44,663 nucleotides of DNA from Mobilitalea sp. (GCA_029974875.1 JARKQP010000352.1:1-44663); one strand, 5' to 3'; positions 32,628 to 41,527 are shown, counted from the first letter of the stretch. The notes: generated by a model not told the origin, from the sequence alone. Numbers and translations are program-made.

Positions 32628-33092
32628 ATGTCAGGAGTAGTAGGAACAAATTTAGTAGCACAGGTAGGATTTATCGTTAAAGATGTTGAGGAAACAAAGA
32701 AAAAGTGGGCCAAGTTTTTAGGTGTTGACGTCCCCGAGACCCAACCGATCGGTGACTATGGGGTTACGGGAACTGAGTTTAAAGGCGAACCTGCTCCAAA
32801 CGCATATTGCTGGATGGCTTTCTTTGATGTTGGCCCGGGGCTGCAGCTTGAACTGATCCAGCCTAACGAAGAACCTTCAACCTGGAGAAACTATCTTGAG
32901 GAGAAGGGCGAGGGCATTCACCATGTTGCATTTCAAGTTAATGATTCAAAGACTGCTGTTGCAAATGCGGAAGCTGCCGGTTTAAAGCTGGTCCAAAGAG
33001 GTGTTTACGGTGATGGCAGCGGCGAATATAATTATCTTGATGCCCCGGACCTAAAATGTATCATTGAGCTTCTCGAGAGTTACAACAAGTAA
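32628..33092 (+). CDS. VOC-family (glyoxalase-fold) protein
   Basis: A 154-residue protein of the vicinal oxygen chelate fold, two beta-alpha-beta-beta-beta modules: LVAQVGFIVKDVEETKKKWA at the start, LQLELIQP closing the first, then GIHHVAFQVNDSKTAVANAE and LKCIIELLE closing the second. The Glu of LELIQP, the His pair in GIHHVAF and Glu in CIIELL are plausible metal ligands, as in epimerases of this fold. An upstream frame opens at 32595, but AAAGGAG at 32614-32620 fixes ATG 32628. It could be an isomerase or epimerase acting on a keto intermediate; the substrate is unknown. Confidence 0.82.
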   Translation: MSGVVGTNLVAQVGFIVKDVEETKKKWAKFLGVDVPETQPIGDYGVTGTEFKGEPAPNAYCWMAFFDVGPGLQLELIQPNEEPSTWRNYLEEKGEGIHHVAFQVNDSKTAVANAEAAGLKLVQRGVYGDGSGEYNYLDAPDLKCIIELLESYNK

Positions 33093-33131
33093 TATTAACA
33101 CGAATTATAAATAGAAAGGCATGATTCAAAT

Positions 33132-33950
33132 ATGAGACTTGGGACATCTTCACCATTAAAGCACAGCAGTCCAAAGGAGTGGGCTATGAAGCATAAAGCC
33201 TTAGGACTGGAGGCTGTAAATTTTCCGCTCTCTTACGAAAATGATGATGCGCTCATTGACGGGTATGTTAAAGAGGCAAGGAAAAACAACCTTGTGATAG
33301 CAGAGGTTGGGGTCTGGCGCAATACATTGGATGTTGATGAAGATGCACGTAAAAAGGCCATCAAGTATGCCATAGGGCAGCTTGAGCTTGCTGACAGGAT
33401 AGGTTCCGGCTGTTGTGTAAATATTATGGGTGCAAGAGGCTCCCGATGGGACGGTGCTTATAAAGCTAATTTTACAAAGGAAACGTGGGAACTAGGGGTA
33501 AAGACTATTCAGGAGATTATAGACGGAGTAAATCCTAAGAACACATATTTTACAATCGAGTCAATGCCATGGATGTTCCCCACCGGACCGGATGAATACC
33601 TGCAGCTGCTTGAGGCCGTGGACAGAGATAGATTTGCTGTCCATATGGACATTTTCAACTGGATAACTACACCAAGAAGGTATTTCTTTCATGAGGAATT
33701 TATATGCGAATGCTTCGAGAAATTGGGCGGGCATATAAAAAGCTGCCATTTGAAGGATGTCAGGATGGAGGACGATTATACGCTGTTCTTTAGGGAAACC
33801 AGCGCCGGAAACGGAGGCGTAAATATCAAGCACCTAATCGAAAAAGGATTATCCTTTGATGAAAATATGCCATTTATCATAGAGCACCTTAGTACAGATG
33901 AAGAATATTTAAATAGTGTCACCTACATAAAGGCTCTAATGACGCCCTAA
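33132..33950 (+). CDS. Sugar phosphate isomerase/epimerase-like TIM barrel protein
   Basis: A 272-residue protein of the xylose-isomerase-like/AP endonuclease 2 fold. Metal-site patterns are IESMPWMFP (Glu), VHMDIFNW (His/Asp), CHLKDVRM (His) and FIIEHLST (Glu near the end). Such enzymes move protons on keto sugars, and in some gut bacteria a member partners with a Gfo/Idh oxidoreductase. RBS GAAAGGC is weak. It lies 39 bases after the VOC gene in the same direction. Its combination with the oxidoreductase suggests action on an oxidised sugar or glycoside. Confidence 0.82.
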   Translation: MRLGTSSPLKHSSPKEWAMKHKALGLEAVNFPLSYENDDALIDGYVKEARKNNLVIAEVGVWRNTLDVDEDARKKAIKYAIGQLELADRIGSGCCVNIMGARGSRWDGAYKANFTKETWELGVKTIQEIIDGVNPKNTYFTIESMPWMFPTGPDEYLQLLEAVDRDRFAVHMDIFNWITTPRRYFFHEEFICECFEKLGGHIKSCHLKDVRMEDDYTLFFRETSAGNGGVNIKHLIEKGLSFDENMPFIIEHLSTDEEYLNSVTYIKALMTP

Positions 33951-33997
33951 GCGTTTATTTATAATGAGTATTAAAAAAGTAAAAGGAGGAGATTAAA

Positions 33998-35356
33998 ATG
34001 AAAAAGACAAGAGTGGTAGTAGCGGGCTTGGTTGCTTTAATGGTTATGATGACAACCGTGTTAGCAGGATGCAGCGGCGGTAAAAAGACAGAAGATACCT
34101 CAACTGAAACGTCAGGTGAAGTAGTTTGGTGGGGGTGGACGCCGGGTTCCCCAACGAATGAAAAATATATTGAAGAATTCAACAAAGAATATCCGGACAT
34201 CAAGGTTACGTGGAAGCAAACATCAATAGATGATTATGACGCGGCTATCAAACCGGCTTTAGCAAATGGCCAGGGTGTTGATGCATTTGAGGTTTCAGCG
34301 GGTTCAGGAAATGGCGGCGTTAAGGTTTTCGGAGGGCAGGCAATCGACTTGACTGATGCCGTAAAAGAAGCGTTAGGTGATGATTATAAAGACAAGCTCA
34401 ACGAGGCATCCATCACTACAATGACTGTTAATGGCCAATTGAAAGCATTAGGTGTCGGAACTGTATATTCAGGAAATCTTTGGATTAACCAGGATCTTTT
34501 TGATAAATATAATGTAAAAGTGCCTACGAATTATGATGAGTGGAAAGAGGCTTGTAGAATTTTTAAAGAAAATGGTATCGATGGTTTTGTACAGGGAGCA
34601 GGCCAAGGTGCATTTAACATGGACACGTTCCATGCAATCGCTGATAATGTAAGCCCTGGTACCTTCACAAAAGCAACAAGAGGTGAAGTTGAATGGACGG
34701 ATGCCTCAATCGTCAAAGCATTAGAGCTATGGAAAGGGCTGTTTGATGACGGAATTATGCAAAAGGGTGCTCTTGGTCTTCAACAATATCCGGACGCAAA
34801 TAATTTATTTATGTCCCAAAAGGCTGCTATGGTCATGATGGGGTCTTGGTATACATCAAACACTTTGCCTGATACGATGAGGGCTGCGATTGAGTCTGCA
34901 TCTTCAACAGAAGAGCCGTTCACAATGCTTCCAATTGATTTCCCTGACATTGCAGGAACAGGAAATACAGGATCTATGTTTGGCGATTTAGACTATGCAA
35001 CCGCAGTGTCTGCAACATCAAAGAATATGAAGGCAGCAATTACCTTTGCTGTTTGGCTTGGAACCTCCCAGGCCGGCCAACAGATAATTGCAGATTCCTT
35101 AAACGTGGTTCCTTCCCTAAAATCAGCAACTCCGGATTGGGAGAATGTAAAGCTTGTAAATCCTGGGAAACAAAACGAACCAATCAAAGGATATATCCAA
35201 AAGGCAATGAACAGTGGTGATAACCCTCGTTTTGCAGGAATAAATGCAGATATGAACCAGACAATGATGGATGTATTATCTGGCGTGGCAGCAGGAACTA
35301 TCACTCCGGAAGATGGTGCTGCCCAACTTGCAGCGACTCAAGCTGATAGTGAGTAA
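33998..35356 (+). CDS. ABC transporter sugar-binding lipoprotein (family 1)
   Basis: A 452-residue extracellular solute-binding protein. The signal peptide ends in lipobox LAGC (Cys25). The mature part begins with the family pattern GEVVWWGWTPGSPTNEKYIEEFNKEYPDIKV-like segments (residues about 40-70), has the typical sugar-site region GDLDYATAVSATSKNMKAAITF, and a C-terminal helical lobe. It captures a saccharide or glycoside for the two permeases downstream. AAAGGAGG precedes ATG 33998. A strong stem-loop after it likely keeps its level above that of the permeases. Confidence 0.92.
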   Translation: MKKTRVVVAGLVALMVMMTTVLAGCSGGKKTEDTSTETSGEVVWWGWTPGSPTNEKYIEEFNKEYPDIKVTWKQTSIDDYDAAIKPALANGQGVDAFEVSAGSGNGGVKVFGGQAIDLTDAVKEALGDDYKDKLNEASITTMTVNGQLKALGVGTVYSGNLWINQDLFDKYNVKVPTNYDEWKEACRIFKENGIDGFVQGAGQGAFNMDTFHAIADNVSPGTFTKATRGEVEWTDASIVKALELWKGLFDDGIMQKGALGLQQYPDANNLFMSQKAAMVMMGSWYTSNTLPDTMRAAIESASSTEEPFTMLPIDFPDIAGTGNTGSMFGDLDYATAVSATSKNMKAAITFAVWLGTSQAGQQIIADSLNVVPSLKSATPDWENVKLVNPGKQNEPIKGYIQKAMNSGDNPRFAGINADMNQTMMDVLSGVAAGTITPEDGAAQLAATQADSE

Positions 35357-35368
35357 GGGATAATATTT

Positions 35369-35400
35369 TGATAGGGGTCTATTTTTCCGGATCCCTATCA
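35369..35400 (+). promoter_or_regulatory. Stem-loop between binding protein and permease genes
   Basis: TGATAGGG (35369-35376) pairs with CCCTATCA (35393-35400), extended by about four inner pairs, around a T-rich loop. No T-run follows. Such hairpins commonly protect the upstream binding-protein mRNA or limit readthrough to the permeases. Confidence 0.7.
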
Positions 35401-35424
35401 TTTGGAGTTGAGGAGACTTAAAAC

Positions 35425-36306
35425 ATGAAAAAGAATAAAACATTGAGAGCCACGAAGATAAACGGACTCCCGTGGATTCTTCCGGCATTTGTTTTTGTTG
35501 TAGGGCTTATATATTATTCAATATTTTATACATTCCATCTGTCTACTTTAGATTGGAATGGGCTTGATCCGATTCAGACAAAAGTGGGGATAAGCAATTA
35601 TACTAAGGCATTTTCTGACTGGGTTTTTTGGAAAGCTATAAAAAACACAATTGTTTATTTTAGTTTTACTTTTTTAATCCAAAACCTTTTAGGCTTTATA
35701 TTCGCCGCAATTTTGCATACAGAAGTAAAGTTTGCCACATTGCACAAGTGCTTGATTTTTATACCGACAATCTTAGCACCTGCGACTATGGCGCCGGTGT
35801 TCCGGTTGCTGTTCTCGCCTCAGGGAATGCTGCAGGACATCTTTGACGCACTTCATTTAGGTATAACGGTCGATTGGTTGGCAAAACCAAATTCGGCACT
35901 TTTCATTCTCATGATTGTTGCGATTTGGGAGTACACAGGAATGAGCTTCATTCTATATTATGCAGCAATGAGCCAAATAGATAAAGAAATGCTTGAGGCG
36001 TCGTACTTAGATGGGGCAGGAAACGTTAGGACCTTATTGAGCATCGTATTGCCAAACTGCAAAGGCACGACAGTTTCCCTTGCAATGCTTGGAGTCATAG
36101 GAGCCTTGAAAACCTTTGATATTCCTTATCTGATTACCACTGGCGGGCCAAATCACGCAACAGAATTTTTAGGCACATATATTTATAGACAGGGAATAAG
36201 GCAATCCCATCTTGGCTATGCAGCTGCAATATCAGTAACGCTCCTCGTACTCGCAATCTGCGGTGCAATACTTATAAATAGGGTCAATAAAGGAGACGAG
36301 AAATAA
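35425..36306 (+). CDS. ABC sugar transporter permease (MalF/UgpA type)
   Basis: A 293-residue inner-membrane permease with about six membrane segments (the first at residues 13-35). The cytoplasmic EAA loop that contacts the ATPase is EASYLDGAGNVRTLLSIVLP (about 192-211). It pairs with the next permease, which starts two bases after its stop. RBS GAGGAG precedes ATG 35425. Confidence 0.92.
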   Translation: MKKNKTLRATKINGLPWILPAFVFVVGLIYYSIFYTFHLSTLDWNGLDPIQTKVGISNYTKAFSDWVFWKAIKNTIVYFSFTFLIQNLLGFIFAAILHTEVKFATLHKCLIFIPTILAPATMAPVFRLLFSPQGMLQDIFDALHLGITVDWLAKPNSALFILMIVAIWEYTGMSFILYYAAMSQIDKEMLEASYLDGAGNVRTLLSIVLPNCKGTTVSLAMLGVIGALKTFDIPYLITTGGPNHATEFLGTYIYRQGIRQSHLGYAAAISVTLLVLAICGAILINRVNKGDEK

Positions 36307-36307
36307 A

Positions 36308-37096
36308 ATGTTTGAAATTAGAAGTTTAAAAAGTAAAGTCATTTTGCAAATCGTTCTACTGATACTAACGATACCTTATGCGATTCCACTTGTTCAAATG
36401 TTCCTTGGCTCTCTTGGTGGAAAAGGGTTTTTAAATTATAAGGCGGTTTGGGACACAGGTGTAGTTCCAATCTATTTTAGAAATTCATTTATCATATCAG
36501 CCGGCGTAATTTTGTTGGTTTATATATTCAGTATGACGGCCGGCTTTGGGTTTGCAAAGCTACACATATTTGGAAAAGAAGTGTTTTTTTGGTTGATTCT
36601 TGTCGCGTTAACCTTACCTGAAGTAATTTTGTTGTCCCCATTGTTTGTAACCTTCCAAAGGCTGCATTTATTTAACACTTTTTTTGCTGTAATTTTACCT
36701 GTCGCAGCATTGCAGCTGCCATTTACAATTCTACTTGCCAGAAATTTTGACAGTGGGATTCCCGGTGAGTTAATGGAGGCAGCAAGAATTGACGGTGCAA
36801 GTGTTTTTTCGATGTTCTGGTATGTCATCCTTCCGCTTACAAAGCCAATTGCATCATCAATTATTGTTTTGACACTCATCAACTCGTGGAACACCTATCT
36901 TCTGCCACTTTTGTTCCTGCAAAGCCCGGACAAGCAGACGGTAACGCTGCTTCCACAATACTTCCAGGGTGAGTTTACAAATGACCAGACGAAGATATTA
37001 GCGGCAGCTGTGCTCACTGCAATTCCTGAGATTATTGTTTATTTGCTCATGCAGAAGAATTTTGAAAAAGGCATGAGTGCCGGTGCCCTAAAATAA
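36308..37096 (+). CDS. ABC sugar transporter permease (MalG/UgpE type)
   Basis: A 262-residue second permease with about six membrane segments and the EAA loop EAARIDGASVFSMFWYVILP (about 157-176). It completes the membrane channel. No ATP-binding subunit gene is in the cluster, so a shared MsmK-type ATPase encoded elsewhere probably drives it. RBS GGAGACGAG overlaps the end of the upstream gene. Confidence 0.92.
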   Translation: MFEIRSLKSKVILQIVLLILTIPYAIPLVQMFLGSLGGKGFLNYKAVWDTGVVPIYFRNSFIISAGVILLVYIFSMTAGFGFAKLHIFGKEVFFWLILVALTLPEVILLSPLFVTFQRLHLFNTFFAVILPVAALQLPFTILLARNFDSGIPGELMEAARIDGASVFSMFWYVILPLTKPIASSIIVLTLINSWNTYLLPLLFLQSPDKQTVTLLPQYFQGEFTNDQTKILAAAVLTAIPEIIVYLLMQKNFEKGMSAGALK

Positions 37097-37137
37097 CCGG
37101 ACAAGAACAGATTCATAGTGAAAGGAAGGGGATAATT

Positions 37138-37506
37138 ATGCCGTTGATTCAAGTTGACTTAAAAAGACCGGTGTTTGAGAATAAAGGAAAAGAAATATCA
37201 AATGCAATCCATAATTCGTTGGTTGCAGGCCTAGGCATGGATACAACCGATCTTTTCCAAGTGTTTAGACCGCATGATGAAGGGGAGATTATTTTTTCTC
37301 CAACTTATGACAACCGCGATAGGCACGATTTGATAATCATTAGAATTACAATGGTTAATATGTTTTCACTTGAGCAAAAGAGAAAAACATATAAAGAACT
37401 AACAAAGAGGCTTGTTGGCATTGGAATCAGGCGCGATGATATTTTGGTTTGTGTTGTTGAAAACAGTGCTGAAAATTGGTCGCTTGGTGAAAAGTGTGAA
37501 GAGTAG
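37138..37506 (+). CDS. Tautomerase-superfamily protein with catalytic Pro-2
   Basis: A 122-residue member of the 4-oxalocrotonate tautomerase superfamily, YusQ-like double-length type. The start MPLIQVDLKRP leaves Pro2 as the catalytic N-terminal base after Met removal. The end region GIRRDDILVCVVENSAENWSLG matches the family. It probably shifts a proton in an enol/keto intermediate of the pathway. GAAAGGAAGGGG precedes ATG 37138. It is an unusual partner for a sugar ABC operon and points to a keto-acid or enol step. Confidence 0.8.
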   Translation: MPLIQVDLKRPVFENKGKEISNAIHNSLVAGLGMDTTDLFQVFRPHDEGEIIFSPTYDNRDRHDLIIIRITMVNMFSLEQKRKTYKELTKRLVGIGIRRDDILVCVVENSAENWSLGEKCEE

Positions 37507-37511
37507 TTCTA

Positions 37512-37581
37512 AGGCACCAAAAGACGGTGCCTAACAACTTCTATGCTTCACACTGGAAGAATGCAAAGGCAGCATTCTTCC
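37512..37581 (+). other. Two stem-loops in the spacer after the tautomerase gene
   Basis: AGGCACC (37512-37518) pairs with GGTGCCT (37526-37532), and GGAAGAATGC (37555-37564) pairs perfectly with GCATTCTTCC (37572-37581). Neither has a T-run, so processing, stability or partial attenuation inside the cluster is more likely than full termination. Confidence 0.65.
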
Positions 37582-37689
37582 CTGATTGTTTGTGCTACCT
37601 ATGGCAGCATGTTTGGAAGTTTGATTAAATTAAATAAAAGAAACCAAAATATGTGACGGCACAGTCTACAGAAGGGATTTTGTAAAGCT

Positions 37690-38760
37690 ATGGAAAATGT
37701 AAAAAAAGAATTTTTGCCGGACAGGTCTTATCCTGTTCAGCTGGATGAAAAAATGCCTGATACCCATAGATGGGGTATCCTTGGCTCTGGCTGGATTGCA
37801 GGCTGCTTTTCCGCACAGGTGATCAAAGCCGGTGGAAACATCGTTGCTGTCGGTTCCCGTGATTTAAAAAAGGCACAGGCATTTCAACGTGAGTTCCCGT
37901 CAATAAAAAAAGCGTATGGCTCTTACGAAGAGCTTATGAAAGATCCTGACATTGATGTAATTTATATTGCAACTCCACATGCACAGCACCATGAGTGGGC
38001 GATGAAGTGCCTGCAGCACAATAAGCCTATTTTAGTTGAGAAGGCATTTACACAGAATTATAAGCAGGCCAAAGAAATTTTGGATTTAGCAAAAGAGAAA
38101 AATCTATTTGTTATGGAGGCGTATTGGACACGGTTCCTGCCACATATCATCAAGGTAAAAGAGCTGGTTGATAGGGGCGAAATAGGGGACATCGTACAGA
38201 TAATTGCCGACCATGGGGTTTGCTTTCCTTTTGACCCGGAGCACCGCTTATATGCGCCTGAGCTTGCAGGCGGGGCGCTTTTAGACTTAGGCGTATATCC
38301 AATTTCCTTCGTGCAGTTTTTGCTTGGAAACCCAACGGGAATAATTGCTGCTGGCTCTGCAGCGCCAACAGGCGTGGACTCAAATGATGCTGTCATTTTT
38401 GAATATGAAAATGGCAAAGGTGCACTTGCAATGCTTGCTTTTGGCTCCCTCGCGTCATCTCCTGTCACCGCTGCAATCTGCGGAACAAAAGGGAGAATAG
38501 AAATACGAAGTCAATTTTACAGGCCGTCAGATTTCACTGTTTTTTATAATGATGGTTCAACCTTCGAGTATGTTTCAAAAACCCATGAAAATCATGAAGG
38601 TGGACGGGATGGGCTTGTTGGCATGCATTTTGAGGCGGCTGAGGTGCAGAGGTGTCTTTTGGAAGGCAGGGTTGAATCTTTAGTTATGCATTGGGAAGAC
38701 ACATTATCCGTGATGAAAATTATGGATGAAATTAGACGGCAGCTTGATTTTAAATATTAG
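37690..38760 (+). CDS. Second Gfo/Idh/MocA oxidoreductase (dihydrodiol dehydrogenase-like)
   Basis: A 356-residue NAD(P)-dependent oxidoreductase. After an N-terminal extension of about 25 residues comes the Rossmann start RWGILGSGWIAGCFS, then IATPHAQHHEWAMKCLQHNKPILVEKAF with the EK motif. The C-terminal domain has EAYWTRFLPHI and GGALLDLGVYPISFVQFLLG, typical of dihydrodiol/xylose dehydrogenase-like members. It differs clearly from the first cluster oxidoreductase, so it probably does a separate redox step. The RBS (GAAGGGA, about 12 bases away) is weak; an internal Met at residue 22 is the alternative start. Confidence 0.85.
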   Translation: MENVKKEFLPDRSYPVQLDEKMPDTHRWGILGSGWIAGCFSAQVIKAGGNIVAVGSRDLKKAQAFQREFPSIKKAYGSYEELMKDPDIDVIYIATPHAQHHEWAMKCLQHNKPILVEKAFTQNYKQAKEILDLAKEKNLFVMEAYWTRFLPHIIKVKELVDRGEIGDIVQIIADHGVCFPFDPEHRLYAPELAGGALLDLGVYPISFVQFLLGNPTGIIAAGSAAPTGVDSNDAVIFEYENGKGALAMLAFGSLASSPVTAAICGTKGRIEIRSQFYRPSDFTVFYNDGSTFEYVSKTHENHEGGRDGLVGMHFEAAEVQRCLLEGRVESLVMHWEDTLSVMKIMDEIRRQLDFKY

Positions 38761-38875
38761 GGAGAAACATTATGATTTTGAGCTTTTTGAGTATATAGTT
38801 TAGCGTAATCGGTTTAGCAGGGTTAGCTTTATGTGATTTTGCGGTGTAGCGAATGAAAGGTTTAGGAGGGATTTT

Positions 38876-39619
38876 ATGAGTAAATCATTAGATAAAGAAT
38901 TGTGCGTTGTCACGGGTGCGGCAAATGGAATTGGCAGGGCAATCGCGGAACGTTTCATAAGTGAAGGTGCCGATTTGATTGTGGCTGATTATGATGTTGA
39001 AACGGCAAAAAAAATATATGAGGGAAACAGTCAGGTTGTTGACATTCTAAAAGTTGACGCGACAGATGTGAAGGATTTGGAAAAGATAAAAGAAGCTGTT
39101 AAAAGGACAGGGCGTAAATTAAAGGCCGTGTTGCCGGTTGTTGGTAACGGCCCACAAAGCCCGATTCCAGAAATCACACCTGAGGAGTTTCATTTGACAA
39201 TGAACCTTAATGTTTTTTCAGCTTTCTTCACGGTGCAGAAGTTAATTCCTTTTATGTCTAATAAATCTTCAATTGTTCTAATATCATCAATTGCAGGTTT
39301 TCAGGGTGGGAAAAACGCCATTGTCTATAATGCGGCAAAAGCAGCGGTCAGGTCTATGGCACGTTCGTTCACAGGAGAGCTTGCGGAAAAGGGCATTAGG
39401 GCAAATGCTATAAGCCCTGGCCCAACGGAAACGAAGGCATTTACAGATTTTGTGCACGGCGATGACGGATTACGGAACAATATAGTTTCCCAAATTCCCA
39501 TAGGGCATATCGGAAAGCCTGCCGAGATTGCGGCGGTTGCATTGTTCTTAGCGTCCGACGAATCTTCGTATGTGACAGGGGCTGAAATTATTGCTGACGG
39601 CGGTTTCACCAATAAATAA
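38876..39619 (+). CDS. Short-chain dehydrogenase/reductase
   Basis: A 247-residue classical SDR. NAD(P) motif VVTGAANGIGRAIAERF (residues about 11-27), catalytic Ser in VLISSIAGFQ, Tyr and Lys in VYNAAKAAVRS, and the closing DESSYVTGAEIIADGGFTNK. The usual NNAG strand-4 motif is replaced by VVGNGPQSP, which is unusual. An acidic residue after the second strand (VADYD) suggests NAD rather than NADP. AGGAGGG precedes ATG 38876. The 115-base spacer before it shows no clear promoter. It likely oxidises or reduces a hydroxyl/keto intermediate of the cluster. Confidence 0.9.
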   Translation: MSKSLDKELCVVTGAANGIGRAIAERFISEGADLIVADYDVETAKKIYEGNSQVVDILKVDATDVKDLEKIKEAVKRTGRKLKAVLPVVGNGPQSPIPEITPEEFHLTMNLNVFSAFFTVQKLIPFMSNKSSIVLISSIAGFQGGKNAIVYNAAKAAVRSMARSFTGELAEKGIRANAISPGPTETKAFTDFVHGDDGLRNNIVSQIPIGHIGKPAEIAAVALFLASDESSYVTGAEIIADGGFTNK

Positions 39620-39658
39620 ACAAATAGAGATTAATAGATAACATAAGGGAGAAAAAAA

Positions 39659-40120
39659 ATGGCATTATCATCAACTAATATAATTAAGGTTATTGTCGTA
39701 ACAGACGATTTAGAAAAAACAGCTTCTGCATATAGAAATTTGCTAGGCACAGGGAAAGAGCCTGCAGGGCAGAATACAGAGCATAAAGAGGTAAGAACAC
39801 CTTTTATGAAGTATAAAGGTACCGGCATCACTGATACCCCAATGAAGGTAGAGAGTGTGTTCAGCGATAATTTCTGGTTTGAAATTATCCAACCTCTAGG
39901 AAATAATGACCCATGGGCAGCGTGGTTAAAAGAACATGGCACGTCAATCTGCTCAATTTGTCTGTTGTCAGACGGATCTTTGGAGGATGACGAAGAAACA
40001 ATGAAAAATGCAGGGTTTGATTCACTTTTTAAACACGAAAAGGGCTATGAGGCGTATGAATATTTTGACACGTCAAAAGCACTTGGAGTTTTAGTTGAGG
40101 TGAAGGAACAGTATAAATAA
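39659..40120 (+). CDS. Second VOC-family protein
   Basis: A 153-residue glyoxalase-fold protein with weak resemblance to the first cluster VOC: INIIKVIVVTDDLEKTASAYR-like opening, FWFEIIQPLGNNDPW closing module one, then the second module ending ALGVLVEVKEQ. The metal ligand set is less obvious than in the first (no clear His at the module starts), so it may be divergent. GGGAG precedes ATG 39659. It is the last gene before the terminator. Confidence 0.75.
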   Translation: MALSSTNIIKVIVVTDDLEKTASAYRNLLGTGKEPAGQNTEHKEVRTPFMKYKGTGITDTPMKVESVFSDNFWFEIIQPLGNNDPWAAWLKEHGTSICSICLLSDGSLEDDEETMKNAGFDSLFKHEKGYEAYEYFDTSKALGVLVEVKEQYK

Positions 40121-40182
40121 AAAGTAAAACAGGAACGCCATAACTGCAGCTGCAAAATCAATGAAACCGATGTATAATAGAC

Positions 40183-40212
40183 AACCGCCGGAAATTTATC
40201 CGGCGGTTCCTT
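40183..40212 (+). terminator. Terminator of the catabolic cluster
   Basis: AACCGCCGGA (40183-40192) pairs perfectly with TCCGGCGGTT (40199-40208) around AATTTA, followed by CCTTTT. The convergent ROK gene ends at its edge. Confidence 0.9.
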
Positions 40213-41364
40213 TTATATATTTAAGTGATTTTCAATGACCAGATATGATGCGGCGATTATCTGTGCATTGTCATTGATTGGAGAGGCCATGATACGGAGA
40301 TCCTTTACGTCACGGGATAAAAAACAATTTTTCATTTTATCTTTTAACAATTCTATAAATAATCCGGGCTTGTAAATTATATCGCCAGACATTACAATGC
40401 AGTCAACATCCAGAATATTCATGATATTTGTTATAAGAATCTTGAGGTAATCTGCCTCTTTGTCCATGACCTTTAAAGCATTTGGATTTTGCCCACTGGC
40501 TTTGTCCACGATGACAGGCCAGCTGCTAAGTGAGGTGTCTATGGTTTTGGCATATTTAATAATATTGGGAATGGAAGCATATAGCTCGGCACAACCAGTA
40601 TTGCCACAGGTGCATGGGATACCATCAAAGTTTATGGACATATGCCCGAAGTTGTTCCCAAAACCGGAGGAAGCCCTGAATAAAGAGCTTTCCAAAATAA
40701 TTCCAGTTCCGATTCCGGAATCAATAATAAGATCTACAAAATTAGCGTACTGGTTTCCCGCACCAAGGTACTTTTCTGCCAATGCACGCGCATTAGCGTT
40801 ATTTTCGAGCCAGACCGGGCAATCAAACCACTGTTGAAAGAAATGGGTAACATTTATATGAAACCATTGGCTGAAATCCGGCGGAGTCAAAATGATTCCG
40901 TTTTGCGTATCCAACGGTCCGGGAGCAGTAATACCGATACCTAATAGTTCTCCGGGAAATGCATTATTATCAAGTGCCTGTTCAATGATGGCCTGAATTT
41001 TTGTTAGTGTCCCCGCGGCTGAATACAGCATTGGCATATTTGTTGCGTACAATATTTCGCCTTTAAAGTTCATAAAACCTACATGGCACTTATCGCGTGC
41101 CAAATCAATCCCGATCATATGAAAGCGATCAGGATTTAGTTTTAATACAAAGGATTTTCTGCCGACCTTCCCCAGGATAGGATCACCTTCCATTATCACG
41201 CCCTGCTCAAGCAGCTCGTCAGCAATGATGCTGATAGCAGCCCGTGTCAAACCAGTTTTTCTGGATAGTTCAGCCCGTGAACATTCTGTAATCATCAGTG
41301 TCGCGATAATTTTTTTTTGGTTCTGCTTTTTCATGGTTGCAGCATTTAAAGTAGTTTTCACCAT
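40213..41364 (-). CDS. ROK-family transcriptional repressor (NagC/XylR type)
   Basis: A 383-residue sugar-responsive regulator. The N-terminal winged helix (about 15-70) has CSRAELSRKTGLTRAAISII. The ROK sugar-binding part has GIDLARDKCHVGFMNFKG, GITAPGPLD, DSGIGTGI and the zinc motif CTCGNTGCAELYA. In sugar kinases of the family the catalytic Asp sits in ENDAN; here it reads ENNAN, consistent with a non-catalytic sensor. ATG 41364 is preceded by GAGGTGA. It is divergent from the glycyl radical genes, with a clear promoter, and likely represses them through the inverted repeat at 41536-41578. Confidence 0.9.
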   Translation of the reverse strand: MVKTTLNAATMKKQNQKKIIATLMITECSRAELSRKTGLTRAAISIIADELLEQGVIMEGDPILGKVGRKSFVLKLNPDRFHMIGIDLARDKCHVGFMNFKGEILYATNMPMLYSAAGTLTKIQAIIEQALDNNAFPGELLGIGITAPGPLDTQNGIILTPPDFSQWFHINVTHFFQQWFDCPVWLENNANARALAEKYLGAGNQYANFVDLIIDSGIGTGIILESSLFRASSGFGNNFGHMSINFDGIPCTCGNTGCAELYASIPNIIKYAKTIDTSLSSWPVIVDKASGQNPNALKVMDKEADYLKILITNIMNILDVDCIVMSGDIIYKPGLFIELLKDKMKNCFLSRDVKDLRIMASPINDNAQIIAASYLVIENHLNI

Positions 41365-41385
41365 ATCTTCACCTCAATATTTAAC

Positions 41386-41414
41386 ATTTTATCGCTAAAA
41401 ATCATAAAAGTCAA
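41386..41414 (-). promoter_or_regulatory. Promoter of the ROK gene
   Basis: Minus strand TTGACT (41414-41409), a 17-base spacer and TAAAAT (41391-41386). Confidence 0.7.
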
Positions 41415-41527
41415 ACGAGAGCATGACATGTCGGCTCTTGGGTCAGCACTGAGGTTAGCTCTTAAAGGTAAACTTTTTTAGAACCATGATCTGTAAAGTA
41501 ATATTGCAAATGGATATGTCAAATCAA

